In this document: positions 42,236-51,215 of the stretch, piece after piece
Numbering within the stretch: the stretch's first letter is position 1
How the letters are laid out: every line of letters starts with the position of its first letter
Virus record (IMG/VR): IMGVR_UViG_3300031566_000001
Location: 1 to 64,000 of that record
Length of the DNA stretch: 64,000 bases
Reading direction: 5' to 3' (one strand)
DNA from: a virus
Made by a program: the position numbers and the translations under genes
Notes under the pieces: model-generated
Seen by the model: only the letters and a program-made list of their open reading frames with translations
The model's database searches: none
What the model was told of the DNA's origin: nothing

Positions 42236-42985
42236 ATGACCCTTTTCGCTCATACTCACTGCGTAGCGTTTGAGCTTTCCAACACTTGCCCTTACGCATG
42301 GCTGCACAAGGAGTGTCCCTTGAACTTGGAAGTGGCCTCACCCTTTCGGTTGAGGGAGACAAAGCACCTATCTGGCGACGTTGTGCGGAAGGTACTGGAT
42401 ACCCTGGGAGAGCATGGGTACGTGAGCACGATTAGCTTTCATCAGTACAATGAGTCGCTAGTTGACCCACGCCTGTTCGAGTTCGTCCGCTATGCTAGGA
42501 AGCGGTGCCCGGAGGCCAGGATCATAATCTTGACCAACGGGGTTTTCCTGTCGCGGCAACTGGCGCTGGAGCTGGAGGAGGCCGGGTTGTCGGGTCTGTG
42601 GGTGACGCTCTATGGCAGCCAGGAGGACCGCACGATCACATGGGAATGGATGAAACGTGAGATCATACCCATCTTTTCAGAGAGCAATGTTCAGACGTGG
42701 GGGCTGGATGACAGGTTGTGCATCTATGACCGGGAGTACCAGAAGGACCAGGGCGGCAATTGTTATGCCCCCTTGAGTGCTATCATCGTCACCAGGGACG
42801 CGGAGTGGGGCCTGTGTTGTATGGACTGGAAACGCACAGTATCCTTCGGGAGCCTCAAGGAGCATAGCCTGGAGGAACTGTTACAGGCTGAGGAGCCGCA
42901 TCGCATCTATGCGGCCCTGAGCGAGGGGGACCGGACGGTATTGGATTTGTGCCGCCGCTGCACGTTCGCTATCACACCAAGGTGA
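42236..42985 (+). CDS. Atypical radical-SAM/SPASM-like protein
   Basis: 249 residues from ATG 42236. LSNTCPYAWLHKECPLN near the start replaces the standard CxxxCxxC cluster motif with Cys spaced eight apart. A TIM-barrel-like body follows (STISFHQYNESLVDPRLFEF, IIILTNGVFLSRQLALEL). The C-terminal Cys set (GGNCYAPL, WGLCCMDWK, DLCRRCTF) looks like a SPASM auxiliary cluster site. It could modify a sugar or peptide. The cluster chemistry is uncertain because of the altered spacing. Confidence 0.65.
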   Translation: MTLFAHTHCVAFELSNTCPYAWLHKECPLNLEVASPFRLRETKHLSGDVVRKVLDTLGEHGYVSTISFHQYNESLVDPRLFEFVRYARKRCPEARIIILTNGVFLSRQLALELEEAGLSGLWVTLYGSQEDRTITWEWMKREIIPIFSESNVQTWGLDDRLCIYDREYQKDQGGNCYAPLSAIIVTRDAEWGLCCMDWKRTVSFGSLKEHSLEELLQAEEPHRIYAALSEGDRTVLDLCRRCTFAITPR

Positions 42986-42987
42986 AT

Positions 42988-43021
42988 CTTTTGCTGGCAA
43001 AAGGAAGCGGCGTGGTATCAT
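42988..43021 (+). promoter_or_regulatory. Operator/promoter site 5
   Basis: CTTTTGCTGGCAAAAG (42988-43003), then TATCAT (43016-43021) 19 bp after TTGCTG. It lies in the gap before the transferase/methyltransferase fusion. Confidence 0.7.
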
Positions 43022-43040
43022 TTGTGCAGAAGGAAGGTTA

Positions 43041-44219
43041 ATGGAGCCGCGGGGCATTCTCTACTTTGCAATAGGTGACGAATATCTGATGCGGGCGCAG
43101 AAGGCTGTAGCTCGCGTGCGGGATGTGTGGCCGGGTATGGCCTGCGCCATCTGGACCGAACGCTCGCCGGGGCCGGTGATGCTCTCGCGGATGGAGGCCT
43201 GGCGGCAATCACCTTTTGAGCGGACCTTGGCTCTGGATGCGGACGTATGGCTGGCGGAACCTGTACCAGAGCTGTTTGACCTGTTGGACCGGTTTGACCT
43301 GGCGGCGACCCTTGCGCCATGGCGTGAGGGACATCCTGTAGCTGTCCCTGCGGCGTTTCCAGAGCATAACTGTGGCGTGGTAGCCTTTCGCAAGAATGGC
43401 CTGTTACTGAGCCTTGTGGACGACTGGGAGCAGCGGTTCGGACGACGTTATGAGGGGTTGGAGGAGACCAAAAGCGTTCACAATGACCAACCGGCCTTCC
43501 GGGAGGCCCTGTATCATTCTGTTCTGCGTATTGCTACCTTGCCCGCGGAATACAACTGGCGGGGCGTGGGCTATGTTTGGGGCAAGGTGAAAGTGTTGCA
43601 TACCCGGAGACCGCCACAGAGGGTAGCACACGAAATCAACGAGCAGCTTGGGCCAAGGGTGTGTATGAACTGGCAGATACACCATGGAGATAATTCGGCA
43701 ATGATGCTGGAAGCGACCGACCTTACAGGTGAGGAATATCACCACGAGGTGGAGGACGTGCTTACGTTGCAGCACCTGGCGGGGCTGCTCCCGGCGGACC
43801 CGGTGGTGGTGAACATCGGGGCCTGCTTCGGCACATCGGCCTTGGCGCTCCTGGAGGCCCGTGAGGACCTGTTTGTGTTCAGCATTGACATCAAGCCTTG
43901 CCTTGAGGAGCGGGAGAACCTGGCGCGGTCGGGCGTGGACCCGGCGCGGTGCGTGCGGGTGCTGGGGCGGTCTCAGGAGGTCGGGCAGTATTGGCCGCGT
44001 GCGGTGGATATGGTTTTCATGGACGGTTCCCATGCCCGCTCTGACGTGGTGGCGGACCTGGAGGCCTGGCTGCCCCGAATCAAGCCGGGGGGTATCGTGG
44101 CCTGCGACGACTATGCGAAAGGGTGCACTCCGGCGGTGAAGCCTGTGGTGGATGAGATGCTGATGGACAAGTACGAGATGGTCCTTCACGTGGGGGACAT
44201 CGTGGCGTTCAGGGTGTAA
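43041..44219 (+). CDS. Glycosyltransferase-methyltransferase fusion (GT first)
   Basis: 392 residues. Residues 1-225 form a GT-A transferase: ILYFAIGDEYLMRAQKAV, DxD in TLALDADVWLAEPV (about 63-76), NCGVVAFRKN, and a late VKVLHTRRPPQRVAHEIN. Residues 245-392 form a class I methyltransferase (VVVNIGACFGTSALALLEAR near 254-273, DMVFMDGSHARSDVVADL). One chain could add and then methylate a sugar. The opposite domain order occurs in the gene at 47754. Confidence 0.8.
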   Translation: MEPRGILYFAIGDEYLMRAQKAVARVRDVWPGMACAIWTERSPGPVMLSRMEAWRQSPFERTLALDADVWLAEPVPELFDLLDRFDLAATLAPWREGHPVAVPAAFPEHNCGVVAFRKNGLLLSLVDDWEQRFGRRYEGLEETKSVHNDQPAFREALYHSVLRIATLPAEYNWRGVGYVWGKVKVLHTRRPPQRVAHEINEQLGPRVCMNWQIHHGDNSAMMLEATDLTGEEYHHEVEDVLTLQHLAGLLPADPVVVNIGACFGTSALALLEAREDLFVFSIDIKPCLEERENLARSGVDPARCVRVLGRSQEVGQYWPRAVDMVFMDGSHARSDVVADLEAWLPRIKPGGIVACDDYAKGCTPAVKPVVDEMLMDKYEMVLHVGDIVAFRV

Positions 44220-44228
44220 AGGGGGATT

Positions 44229-44435
44229 ATGAGAGACATCGCTGTGGACTTGGGTATAGTCGCGCCGTGCGGGTGCATCTTCCCACAACATATCTGCAAG
44301 GAAGCGAAGCACCTTTGGGCCAGAGCCGTGGCATTCTTCGAGAAGAGCAGGGAGGCCGGATTTGATGATGAGTCTTGGGCCAAGTATCTGGAGGTCCTGG
44401 AGGACTATAAGAAGCACTTTGGCAGGGAGGTATGA
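44229..44435 (+). CDS. Hypothetical small protein
   Basis: 68 residues after GGGGG. A short Cys-His front (APCGCIFPQHIC) then a helical body. Unknown; zinc binding is possible. Confidence 0.45.
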   Translation: MRDIAVDLGIVAPCGCIFPQHICKEAKHLWARAVAFFEKSREAGFDDESWAKYLEVLEDYKKHFGREV

Positions 44436-44438
44436 CCA

Positions 44439-44669
44439 ATGCCCGAAGACAAAGAGGAAGCAAGAGAGGAAACGCTGGAGCAGTTGGGGCTCCGGTACTT
44501 GGCCGCGCAGGAGCAACGTCTGCGGGTCTGCCAGCGCGAGAAGGCCCTAAAGAAGGAACTTGCAGCGGCTATGCGAGATGCCGGGAAGGAAGCCGTGATA
44601 GTGGGGCCGAAGGTGGTGATTTTGCACCCCGGTATAGATTATGACAGTCTGGAAGTGGCAGACCTGTGA
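44439..44669 (+). CDS. Hypothetical coiled-coil protein
   Basis: 76 residues, strongly helical and charged (EEAREETLEQLGLRYLAAQEQ), ending in a beta hairpin (AVIVGPKVVILHPGID). No family is recognised. It ends at the start of the next gene (GTGATG). Confidence 0.45.
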   Translation: MPEDKEEAREETLEQLGLRYLAAQEQRLRVCQREKALKKELAAAMRDAGKEAVIVGPKVVILHPGIDYDSLEVADL

Positions 44670-45478
44670 TGAACGAACAGCAACTCAAAGACGCCTTTGC
44701 ATCACTGGAGCCGATGAGTGACGAGGCCCCGCCCCGGTACACGTGGGAGCGGCACAGGTGGGAGATGCGGCGCCATGTGCGTCGGGATCCCATCGCGGTA
44801 TTCCTGAGCTGGCCCACGGTGACGGCCACCATGTTTGCGGGGGAGACCCCCTTCATCCGGTCTGAGCTGGAGGCCCTGCGGGCGCAGCCTGATTGGGAGA
44901 CCCTTTGGCTTCCGGCCATTGAGGACAGCGGCGTGGGCCAGGCCCCGAGGATGTCAGGGGAGCCGTCTACGAACGCCAATATGGTGCATCAGGCGTTTCA
45001 CCTGATGATGTGGAACAAGGCTACGCTCAAGGAACTGCGGGATCTGGAGACCATCACGGAGTTCGGCGGGGGCTATGGGGCTATGGCCCTGATTGCCTCA
45101 CGGCTGGGGTTCCGCGGGACCTACCGGATGGTGGACTTTCCGGAGATGTGCCTGCTTCAGAGCTACTACCTGTCGCGGCATGAGCTGGGCTGTGCGGTGG
45201 AGTTCCTGGAGGCCATCGGGCCGCCACGTTCGGACCTGTTGGTGGCCTGTTATTCATTGAGTGAAGTCCCGTTGGCGGACCGTAAGCCCTACCTTGGCGG
45301 GGGCCGTACGGATCATGGAGCGGCCAGTTACCTCTTTGCCATGCAGGACCGTTGGGATGACGTGGACAACCTGGATTGGGTATATGATTTTGAGATGAAT
45401 GAGAGGGATGACCTGCTGTGGTCCATCTTCCCGATGGTGAGGCCGGGGCACTGGTACGCGATGGGGGGAATGAAGTGA
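44669..45478 (+). CDS. Putative sugar O-methyltransferase
   Basis: 269 residues. ITEFGGGYGAMALIASRLG (about 130-148) is motif I of the putative sugar O-methyltransferase group; RMVDFPEMCLLQSYYLSR and LLVACYSLSEVPLADR fit the following motifs. It would methylate a sugar hydroxyl, consistent with its glycan-gene neighbours. The stop overlaps the GTG start of the helicase fusion. Confidence 0.72.
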   Translation: MNEQQLKDAFASLEPMSDEAPPRYTWERHRWEMRRHVRRDPIAVFLSWPTVTATMFAGETPFIRSELEALRAQPDWETLWLPAIEDSGVGQAPRMSGEPSTNANMVHQAFHLMMWNKATLKELRDLETITEFGGGYGAMALIASRLGFRGTYRMVDFPEMCLLQSYYLSRHELGCAVEFLEAIGPPRSDLLVACYSLSEVPLADRKPYLGGGRTDHGAASYLFAMQDRWDDVDNLDWVYDFEMNERDDLLWSIFPMVRPGHWYAMGGMK

Positions 45479-47757
45479 CCTATGATTCATTTCTTAAATC
45501 GAAGAGGATGATTAGGCGTGATCGGGGCAAAGAGTTTACTACCGATGACGTGCATTCTAAGCTGTTTGCTTTCCAGCGGGATATTACGCTCTGGGCAGTA
45601 CGGAAGGGCATGGCAGCGGTATTCGCTGATACCGGGCTGGGCAAGACCTTCATTCAATTGGAATGGGCCAGGTTGCTAGGGGAGAAAACGCTCATTATTG
45701 CCCCGCTCAGTGTGGCCAGGCAAACGGTAAGAGAAGCTCGCAAGATTGATCTTGAAATAGGTTATGTTCGTAGTCAAGATGCGGTTGTGGGCGACGGTCA
45801 GCTCTGGATAACGAACTATGAAATGGTGAACGCCTTTGATGTATCGGCATTCGGCGCGGTGGTGCTGGACGAATCCAGTATATTGAAATGCATCTCAGGC
45901 AAGACGCGCCGCAAGCTGACGGAGGCTTGTCAGGCTGTTCCCTATCGCCTGTGTTGCACAGCAACGCCTGCCCCGAATGACTTCATAGAGCTGGGCAATC
46001 ATGCGGAGTTTTTGGGCGTGTGTTCGCGTGCTGAGATGCTGGCTATGTTCTTCGTCAATGCTAACAAAGAGCATACTATGTTTGTCAATGGAAAGTCGTA
46101 TCGCAGGAAGGGGAGCAATAAGGGCGGCCAGGAGTGGCGGTTGAAGCACCATGCCGAAGAGCCTTTCTTCCGCTGGTTGGCATCTTGGGCTATGGCCATA
46201 CGGAAGCCGTCTGACTTGGGATATGACGATATGGATTTCAGACTTCCTGCACTTAGGCTGCATAAGCACTTTGAGCAGGCGAAGTATGAGCCGGGTGATA
46301 GGCTGTTTTTCACTCGCGCTAGGGGTATAAGGGAGCATTCGGCTATTCGTAGAGCGACGCTTGGCCCACGCCTTGAACGGCTTCAGGAGATCATTGACGG
46401 AGACGGCCAACAGTGGATAGTCTGGGTGGGGCTGGATGAGGAAGGCCGGGCTGCGACGGAGGCTCTGGACGGTGCGGTAGAAGTCAAGGGTAGTGATTCG
46501 CCTGACTACAAGGCCAGTTCCTTTGAGGACTTTCAGGATGGCAAGTTTCGTGTGCTTGTGACCAAACCTACTATCGGCGGGTTCGGCATGAACTTCCAGA
46601 ATGCCCACAAGATGGCGTTCCTGGGGCTTTCGCACTCGTGGGAACAATACTATCAGTGTGTGCGCAGGGAGTGGAGGTATCTTCAGGAGCACCCTGTAGA
46701 CGTGCACCTGATTATGTCGGATATCGAGGCTGATGTGTACCGCAACGTGATGCGTAAGGATGCCCAGGCCAGGCGGCTACGGGAAGGTTTGATTGGCAAG
46801 ATGCATCTTTATGAGAGGGAGGAATTGGGGATGGGAACGTCTGTAGTGCAAGATCAGGCAGGATGTGTTGTCAAAGGCAATACTTGGAAAGCGTTGCGGG
46901 GCGACTCCTGCGAGAGGCTGGCGGAACTTGACAATGATTCGGTAGACCTGTGCATATACTCACCGCCGTTTGCTGATCTCTATACGTATAGTGATAGCCC
47001 CCGCGACCTGGGCAATTCGCGTGATTGGAAGGAGTTCTTGTGTCACTATTCTTTTGTGATCCGGGAGGTTTTGCGTGTAGTCAAGCCGGGGCGCTTGTGC
47101 TGCGTTCACACCTCAGACATCCCGGCGTTGGCGCAGAAGGATGGGTATATCGGCATCAAGGATTTTCCTGGCGCGGTGATCGCTGCGCACGAGGCGGAGG
47201 GATGGGTATTCCATGGACGCATTCTAGTCGGCAAAAACCCGCAGGCCCAGGCCATACGGACGCACTCTAAGGCGCTGTTGTTTGTCCAGTTGCGTAAGGA
47301 CTCAGCGGACAGTCGCCCGGCGCTTGTCGATCATGTTCTGTTGTTCAAGAAACCCGGTGAGAACGCTGTGCCGGTGACTCCGGTAGAAAACGGTGAGATG
47401 GACAATGACCTATGGGTACAGTGGGCTAATGGGATCTGGACTGATATTCAGGAGACGGATACTCTTCAGTACCAGCACGCGCGGGAGGCCGATGATGAGA
47501 AGCATATTTGCCCCTTGCAATTGCCGACGATCCGGCGGTGCGTGATGCTCTATTCCAATCCTGGAGAGACAATACTATCACCGTTTGCGGGCATCGGTAG
47601 TGAGGGTTTTGAGTCTGTCAAGGCCGGGCGGGGTTTCGTGGGTATAGAGCTGAAACCAGAGTATTTCGAGGTCATGGTCGGAAACCTCCAGAAAGCGGAG
47701 GCTGTAGCGAATCAGCCTGATTTGTTTTCGTTAGTCAATGAGGAGTCAGCGCAATGA
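45475..47757 (+). CDS. SNF2-type helicase / DNA methyltransferase fusion
   Basis: 760 residues with GTG 45475 after GGGGGGAA. The N-terminal half is an SF2/SNF2-like ATPase: Walker A ADTGLGKTF (about 51-59), VVLDESSILK as motif II, LCCTATPAPNDF as motif III, and YQCVRREWR near motif VI. The C-terminal half is an amino-methyltransferase: catalytic SPPFADLY (about 496-503) and SAM motif LSPFAGIGSEG (about 702-712), a beta-class order. It probably moves along and methylates phage DNA to resist restriction. Less GC-rich than neighbours, suggesting transfer. No nuclease partner is seen. Confidence 0.85.
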   Translation: MTYDSFLKSKRMIRRDRGKEFTTDDVHSKLFAFQRDITLWAVRKGMAAVFADTGLGKTFIQLEWARLLGEKTLIIAPLSVARQTVREARKIDLEIGYVRSQDAVVGDGQLWITNYEMVNAFDVSAFGAVVLDESSILKCISGKTRRKLTEACQAVPYRLCCTATPAPNDFIELGNHAEFLGVCSRAEMLAMFFVNANKEHTMFVNGKSYRRKGSNKGGQEWRLKHHAEEPFFRWLASWAMAIRKPSDLGYDDMDFRLPALRLHKHFEQAKYEPGDRLFFTRARGIREHSAIRRATLGPRLERLQEIIDGDGQQWIVWVGLDEEGRAATEALDGAVEVKGSDSPDYKASSFEDFQDGKFRVLVTKPTIGGFGMNFQNAHKMAFLGLSHSWEQYYQCVRREWRYLQEHPVDVHLIMSDIEADVYRNVMRKDAQARRLREGLIGKMHLYEREELGMGTSVVQDQAGCVVKGNTWKALRGDSCERLAELDNDSVDLCIYSPPFADLYTYSDSPRDLGNSRDWKEFLCHYSFVIREVLRVVKPGRLCCVHTSDIPALAQKDGYIGIKDFPGAVIAAHEAEGWVFHGRILVGKNPQAQAIRTHSKALLFVQLRKDSADSRPALVDHVLLFKKPGENAVPVTPVENGEMDNDLWVQWANGIWTDIQETDTLQYQHAREADDEKHICPLQLPTIRRCVMLYSNPGETILSPFAGIGSEGFESVKAGRGFVGIELKPEYFEVMVGNLQKAEAVANQPDLFSLVNEESAQ

Positions 47758-49019
47758 TCTTTTCCAATCGTCACGAGGTGGAGACACACCTGGCTGAGCA
47801 GGCTGACGGCGGCGTGATTGTAGAGGTTGGGGTGGGCAAGGGTGACGGGTTGGTGGCCCTGCTCAACGGCACCCGTTACGGAAGGCTCTTGCCCGTGTAT
47901 GCCGTGGATCCCTACGCGCCATACGTGGACAAATTGGGTGGCACCTACGGCCCGGAGTGCAAGCAGGAAGCCGTCGATCAGGTGGTGGGTACGGGCCTGG
48001 GGCGTTTGGTGGCCTTCGTCGAAGAGGACGGCGTGCTGGTGGGCGAGAATTGGGACTTGCCTACGGCCCTGGTGTGGATTGACGTGTCTATGGAGTACGA
48101 CGGTCTCAAATGCGTCTGGGATGCCTGGGCGGACAAGGTTATGGAGGACGGGCACATCGCCATCGCGGGGCTGGGTTACAGTAGCTTGGGCACGGCGCGG
48201 GTGATGCAGGAGGCCGTGGACTCAGGGAACTTCGTGCGGGTACTGGAGGGGCAAGACCGGGTGGCCGTGCTGCGCAGGAATCCACGGCACAGGAGGGCCG
48301 CGTTCTACATCGTGGATGGTGAGCCGTATGCAGATGAGGCGGCCTATAGCGCGTCCAGCCTCAAGGAGCACATGCCCAGGGTGGAGACCTTCCTGTTCGC
48401 TGTGGGGGGCACGAAGGACAGGGATTGCATTGACCACGTAGTGACGTTGCCCCCTCGGGAGAGCGAACTGTGGTACCTGGACAGCACGCGGTACTTCAAT
48501 TGGGCTGTGGGGCAGCTTCATGAGTACAACCGGCTCTTGTACCTTGATACGGATACGTGGGTGTCCTGGGATTGCCTGGATATGTGGTGGCTCCTGGAGC
48601 AGTTCGACGTGTGCCTGGGTCATTCTGCGGGCCGGGAGGCCATGCCCAGTGCTATCGGAACGCCGCCTGCGTTCACCACGCTGTCCATCGGGGTGAGCCT
48701 CTTCTGCAACAACGCGAAGGTCCGGGCCACACTGGCGGACTGGCAGGCATTCTATGAGAAGTACGCGCATATCTACGGCGACAATGACGAGTCGCCCCTG
48801 CGGGACGTGCTGTGGCTCAACCGTCACGGGCTGAAAATGTATATCCTGCCCCCGGAGTACAATGCGCGTGTGGGCTTCGGGTGCTGGCTCTATGGGCGGG
48901 TCCGGGTAGTCCATGCCCGGCTGCCCCGGCTTCGGCATGTGGCGGAGGAGCTGAATGAGCACACGGTCATGCGCATGTGGCGTCCTGATGATGGGTTCCT
49001 GTGGTATCACCAGAAGTGA
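47754..49019 (+). CDS. Methyltransferase-glycosyltransferase fusion (MT first)
   Basis: 421 residues. Residues 1-170 are a class I methyltransferase-like domain (GVIVEVGVGKGDGLVALL, AVDPYAPY, ALVWIDVSMEYDGLKCV). Residues 185-421 are a GT-A transferase: FLFAVGGTKDRDCID, RLLYLDTDTWVSWDCL with the DxD, and RVRVVHARLPRLRHVAEELN, closely echoing the transferase domain at 43041. The same two activities are thus fused in opposite order in two genes. Confidence 0.78.
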   Translation: MIFSNRHEVETHLAEQADGGVIVEVGVGKGDGLVALLNGTRYGRLLPVYAVDPYAPYVDKLGGTYGPECKQEAVDQVVGTGLGRLVAFVEEDGVLVGENWDLPTALVWIDVSMEYDGLKCVWDAWADKVMEDGHIAIAGLGYSSLGTARVMQEAVDSGNFVRVLEGQDRVAVLRRNPRHRRAAFYIVDGEPYADEAAYSASSLKEHMPRVETFLFAVGGTKDRDCIDHVVTLPPRESELWYLDSTRYFNWAVGQLHEYNRLLYLDTDTWVSWDCLDMWWLLEQFDVCLGHSAGREAMPSAIGTPPAFTTLSIGVSLFCNNAKVRATLADWQAFYEKYAHIYGDNDESPLRDVLWLNRHGLKMYILPPEYNARVGFGCWLYGRVRVVHARLPRLRHVAEELNEHTVMRMWRPDDGFLWYHQK

Positions 49020-49026
49020 GGGGGAC

Positions 49027-49770
49027 GTGAGCGACGGCTGCGGGCGGTTCATAGGGCCATATCCTTGCTGCACCATCATCACGGGTGACGCTAAGGAGCT
49101 TACTCCGGCGATACCGGATGAGAGCGTGGACTTGATAGTGACTGACCCGCCCTACTTCTTGCCAGTTCAGTCCTATGTTGGGGTGCGTGGTGAGGGCTAT
49201 ACGAGGAGGACGCTGGCTGACACGTCGATACTTTCTGGATTCTTTGGGGATCTATTTGCGGATTTGGGCCGTGTTCTAAAGCAGACGGGAAGCGCCTATG
49301 TCTTCTGTGATGGGCAGAGTTACCCGCTGTTCTATCCAGCCATGTTTCCGCACTTCAAGTATGTGCGGCCCCTGATATGGGACAAGATTGTTTCCTACAA
49401 CGGATACACGTGGCGACACCAGCATGAGTTGATTGCGTGGGGCGAAGGAGTGGGGGCGCAGAGGGTTCCCACGGGCGATGGGGACATTCTGAGATGTAGG
49501 GGGGTTCTCCAGAAAGACAGAAGGCATCCCGCAGAAAAGCCACTCGCTCTATTGCAGCAACTCATAGCCAAGCATGAACGGGGGCGGGTTGTATTGGACC
49601 CATTTGTTGGCTCAGGGACCACCCCCATAGCCGCATGGCTAGAGGGCGATCACTACCTCGCCTTCGAGATAGACCCCGACGTAGCAGAGCGGGCGAGGGA
49701 GCGGGTGAGGAACACCCAGCCACCCCTCTTCGTGATGCAGCCAGAGCAGACAATACTAGAACTGGAATGA
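49027..49770 (+). CDS. DNA adenine/cytosine-N4 methyltransferase
   Basis: 247 residues from GTG 49027. DLIVTDPPYFLPVQS (catalytic DPPY, about 33-36) comes first and LDPFVGSGTTPIAAWLEGDH (SAM site) near the end, the beta-class order of phage-borne amino-methyltransferases. HPAEKPLALLQQLI is also typical. It would protect phage DNA. Its first 30 residues are duplicated in the fragment at 36008. No cognate restriction enzyme is visible. Confidence 0.88.
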   Translation: MSDGCGRFIGPYPCCTIITGDAKELTPAIPDESVDLIVTDPPYFLPVQSYVGVRGEGYTRRTLADTSILSGFFGDLFADLGRVLKQTGSAYVFCDGQSYPLFYPAMFPHFKYVRPLIWDKIVSYNGYTWRHQHELIAWGEGVGAQRVPTGDGDILRCRGVLQKDRRHPAEKPLALLQQLIAKHERGRVVLDPFVGSGTTPIAAWLEGDHYLAFEIDPDVAERARERVRNTQPPLFVMQPEQTILELE

Positions 49771-49780
49771 GGTGTAACCA

Positions 49781-50074
49781 ATGGATAGTAACGTACTCAC
49801 TCACAGCGCGGTGCTCCCAAGGCGCAACGTCAAGCGGCTGCGGCGTTGCCTGAACCCTCAATGCCTCTACGTGGCGGGCGGCGGCAAGATGCCTTTGAAG
49901 ATCACTCGCATTGGCGAGTATACCCGGCTTGGTTGCTCCAAGTGCGGGTCCGTAAGTGTGTTCAACCCGGTAGCGACGGTAAGGCCTGACAAGGCCAGGC
50001 ACATCTTCGTGGCTCGTGACCGTGGGGGCGTGGTGGAGCACATCTTCCCCAAGGCGAGGGTATTGGTACCGTGA
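49781..50074 (+). CDS. Zinc-ribbon-like protein
   Basis: 97 residues. RRCLNPQCLYVAGGG and LGCSKCGSVSV supply two Cys pairs for a zinc ribbon. Unknown role. The next gene begins at its stop (GTGA). Confidence 0.55.
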   Translation: MDSNVLTHSAVLPRRNVKRLRRCLNPQCLYVAGGGKMPLKITRIGEYTRLGCSKCGSVSVFNPVATVRPDKARHIFVARDRGGVVEHIFPKARVLVP

Positions 50075-50550
50075 GAAGGCGTTACTTCGAGTGGGACTAT
50101 GTCGCCAACAGGGTCATTGAGTGGGTGCGTGTGGGTACGTGCTGCCGGTGCGGTGCGTGTTGCCGGGGGTCCATCGGTTACAATTTCGAGAATGTTAAGA
50201 CGTACCATGCGAATAAGGCGGGCGGCTATTATACCACTGGCAGGGGTGTCTGGCAGGAGATCCGTGCGGGCCGGTATCGGCACTTTTTCCGGATGGAGTA
50301 CATGGCCGTGAAGGGGCGGGGGTGGTGTGGCAGTTTCGAGAATGGCCTTTGTGCTGAGTATGAGCATCGGTCCTGGATTTGCCGGGAGTGGCCCTTCTCG
50401 CCCCGGTGCATTGCGCCGTTTGCGGAGTGCACCTATGGGTTCCGTGAGGTAGACCGCTGGCCGTTCGTGGTGGATGTCCCCAAGGATCCGGCAAAAGAGG
50501 GGAAGGATGCTGGCGGTTTTGTTCATGTGCCGCGGAGAGGGGTCCCGTGA
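50071..50550 (+). CDS. YkgJ-like Cys-cluster protein
   Basis: 159 residues. GTCCRCGACCRG (about 22-33) followed by CAEYEHRSWICREWPFSPRC (about 97-116) fits the YkgJ family (CxxCxxCC plus C..Y..RP.xC..[FY]P), thought to bind a metal or Fe-S cluster. The biochemical role of the family is poorly defined. Overlaps the sulfotransferase that follows. Confidence 0.7.
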   Translation: MRRRYFEWDYVANRVIEWVRVGTCCRCGACCRGSIGYNFENVKTYHANKAGGYYTTGRGVWQEIRAGRYRHFFRMEYMAVKGRGWCGSFENGLCAEYEHRSWICREWPFSPRCIAPFAECTYGFREVDRWPFVVDVPKDPAKEGKDAGGFVHVPRRGVP

Positions 50551-51215
50551 TCACTAAGCGCCTGGTTTACATCCACGTCTTCCGGACCGGCGGGTACATG
50601 GTGCAGGGGGTCTTGCGAAAGGTCCCTGGCCTGGTGATGGTCTCTGACAGGCCCACGGAGCACCTCACCTATGCACAGATGACCACGGTATGCGCTCAGC
50701 AGCGCATGTCGAGGCCACTGGCTGCTGTGTTCGTTCGCAACCCGTTTGACTGGTACGTGTCGATGTGGTGCTGGGTCAATACGGCCCCGAATGTGCCTTC
50801 CTTCCCTAGCTTCCGGGCATACCTGGGGGCGATTGATGAGAGGCGCTTTGGCATCACGGGAACGGGGCGCAACTACAGCAGATTCACCGACCATTGGAAG
50901 GACATGGGTGCTGACTCAGCAAAGTGGACGGGACGTTTCGAGCGCCTGCAGGAGGACTTCGTGGCCATCATGCTGGAGGCCATGCCTGAACTGGTGAACG
51001 AGAAGATGCTGAGGCGCCTTATAGTCAAGGAACCCATCCATCACCCCAGCAGGCATCCCCAGACCGGCAAGCACCCAGGGGCCTATCAGCAGTACTACGA
51101 TGCGGAGACGAGGGCGCTGGTAGAGGGGTGGGACGGCGCGCTGTTGGAGCGCTTCGGCTACAATTTCGAGGGGGAGGAGGCGGATGATGAAGATTTATCC
51201 CATACCGGTGCCTGA
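50547..51215 (+). CDS. Sulfotransferase family protein 3
   Basis: 222 residues. YIHVFRTGGYMVQGVLRKV (about 8-26) matches the loop of carbohydrate sulfotransferases (HIxRTGGTxL-like), and VFVRNPFDWYVSMWCW (about 61-76) the 3'-phosphate site. The C-terminal LLERFGYNFE is typical of the family. Third sulfotransferase-like gene in the cassette; overlaps the exostosin-like gene. Confidence 0.78.
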   Translation: MITKRLVYIHVFRTGGYMVQGVLRKVPGLVMVSDRPTEHLTYAQMTTVCAQQRMSRPLAAVFVRNPFDWYVSMWCWVNTAPNVPSFPSFRAYLGAIDERRFGITGTGRNYSRFTDHWKDMGADSAKWTGRFERLQEDFVAIMLEAMPELVNEKMLRRLIVKEPIHHPSRHPQTGKHPGAYQQYYDAETRALVEGWDGALLERFGYNFEGEEADDEDLSHTGA

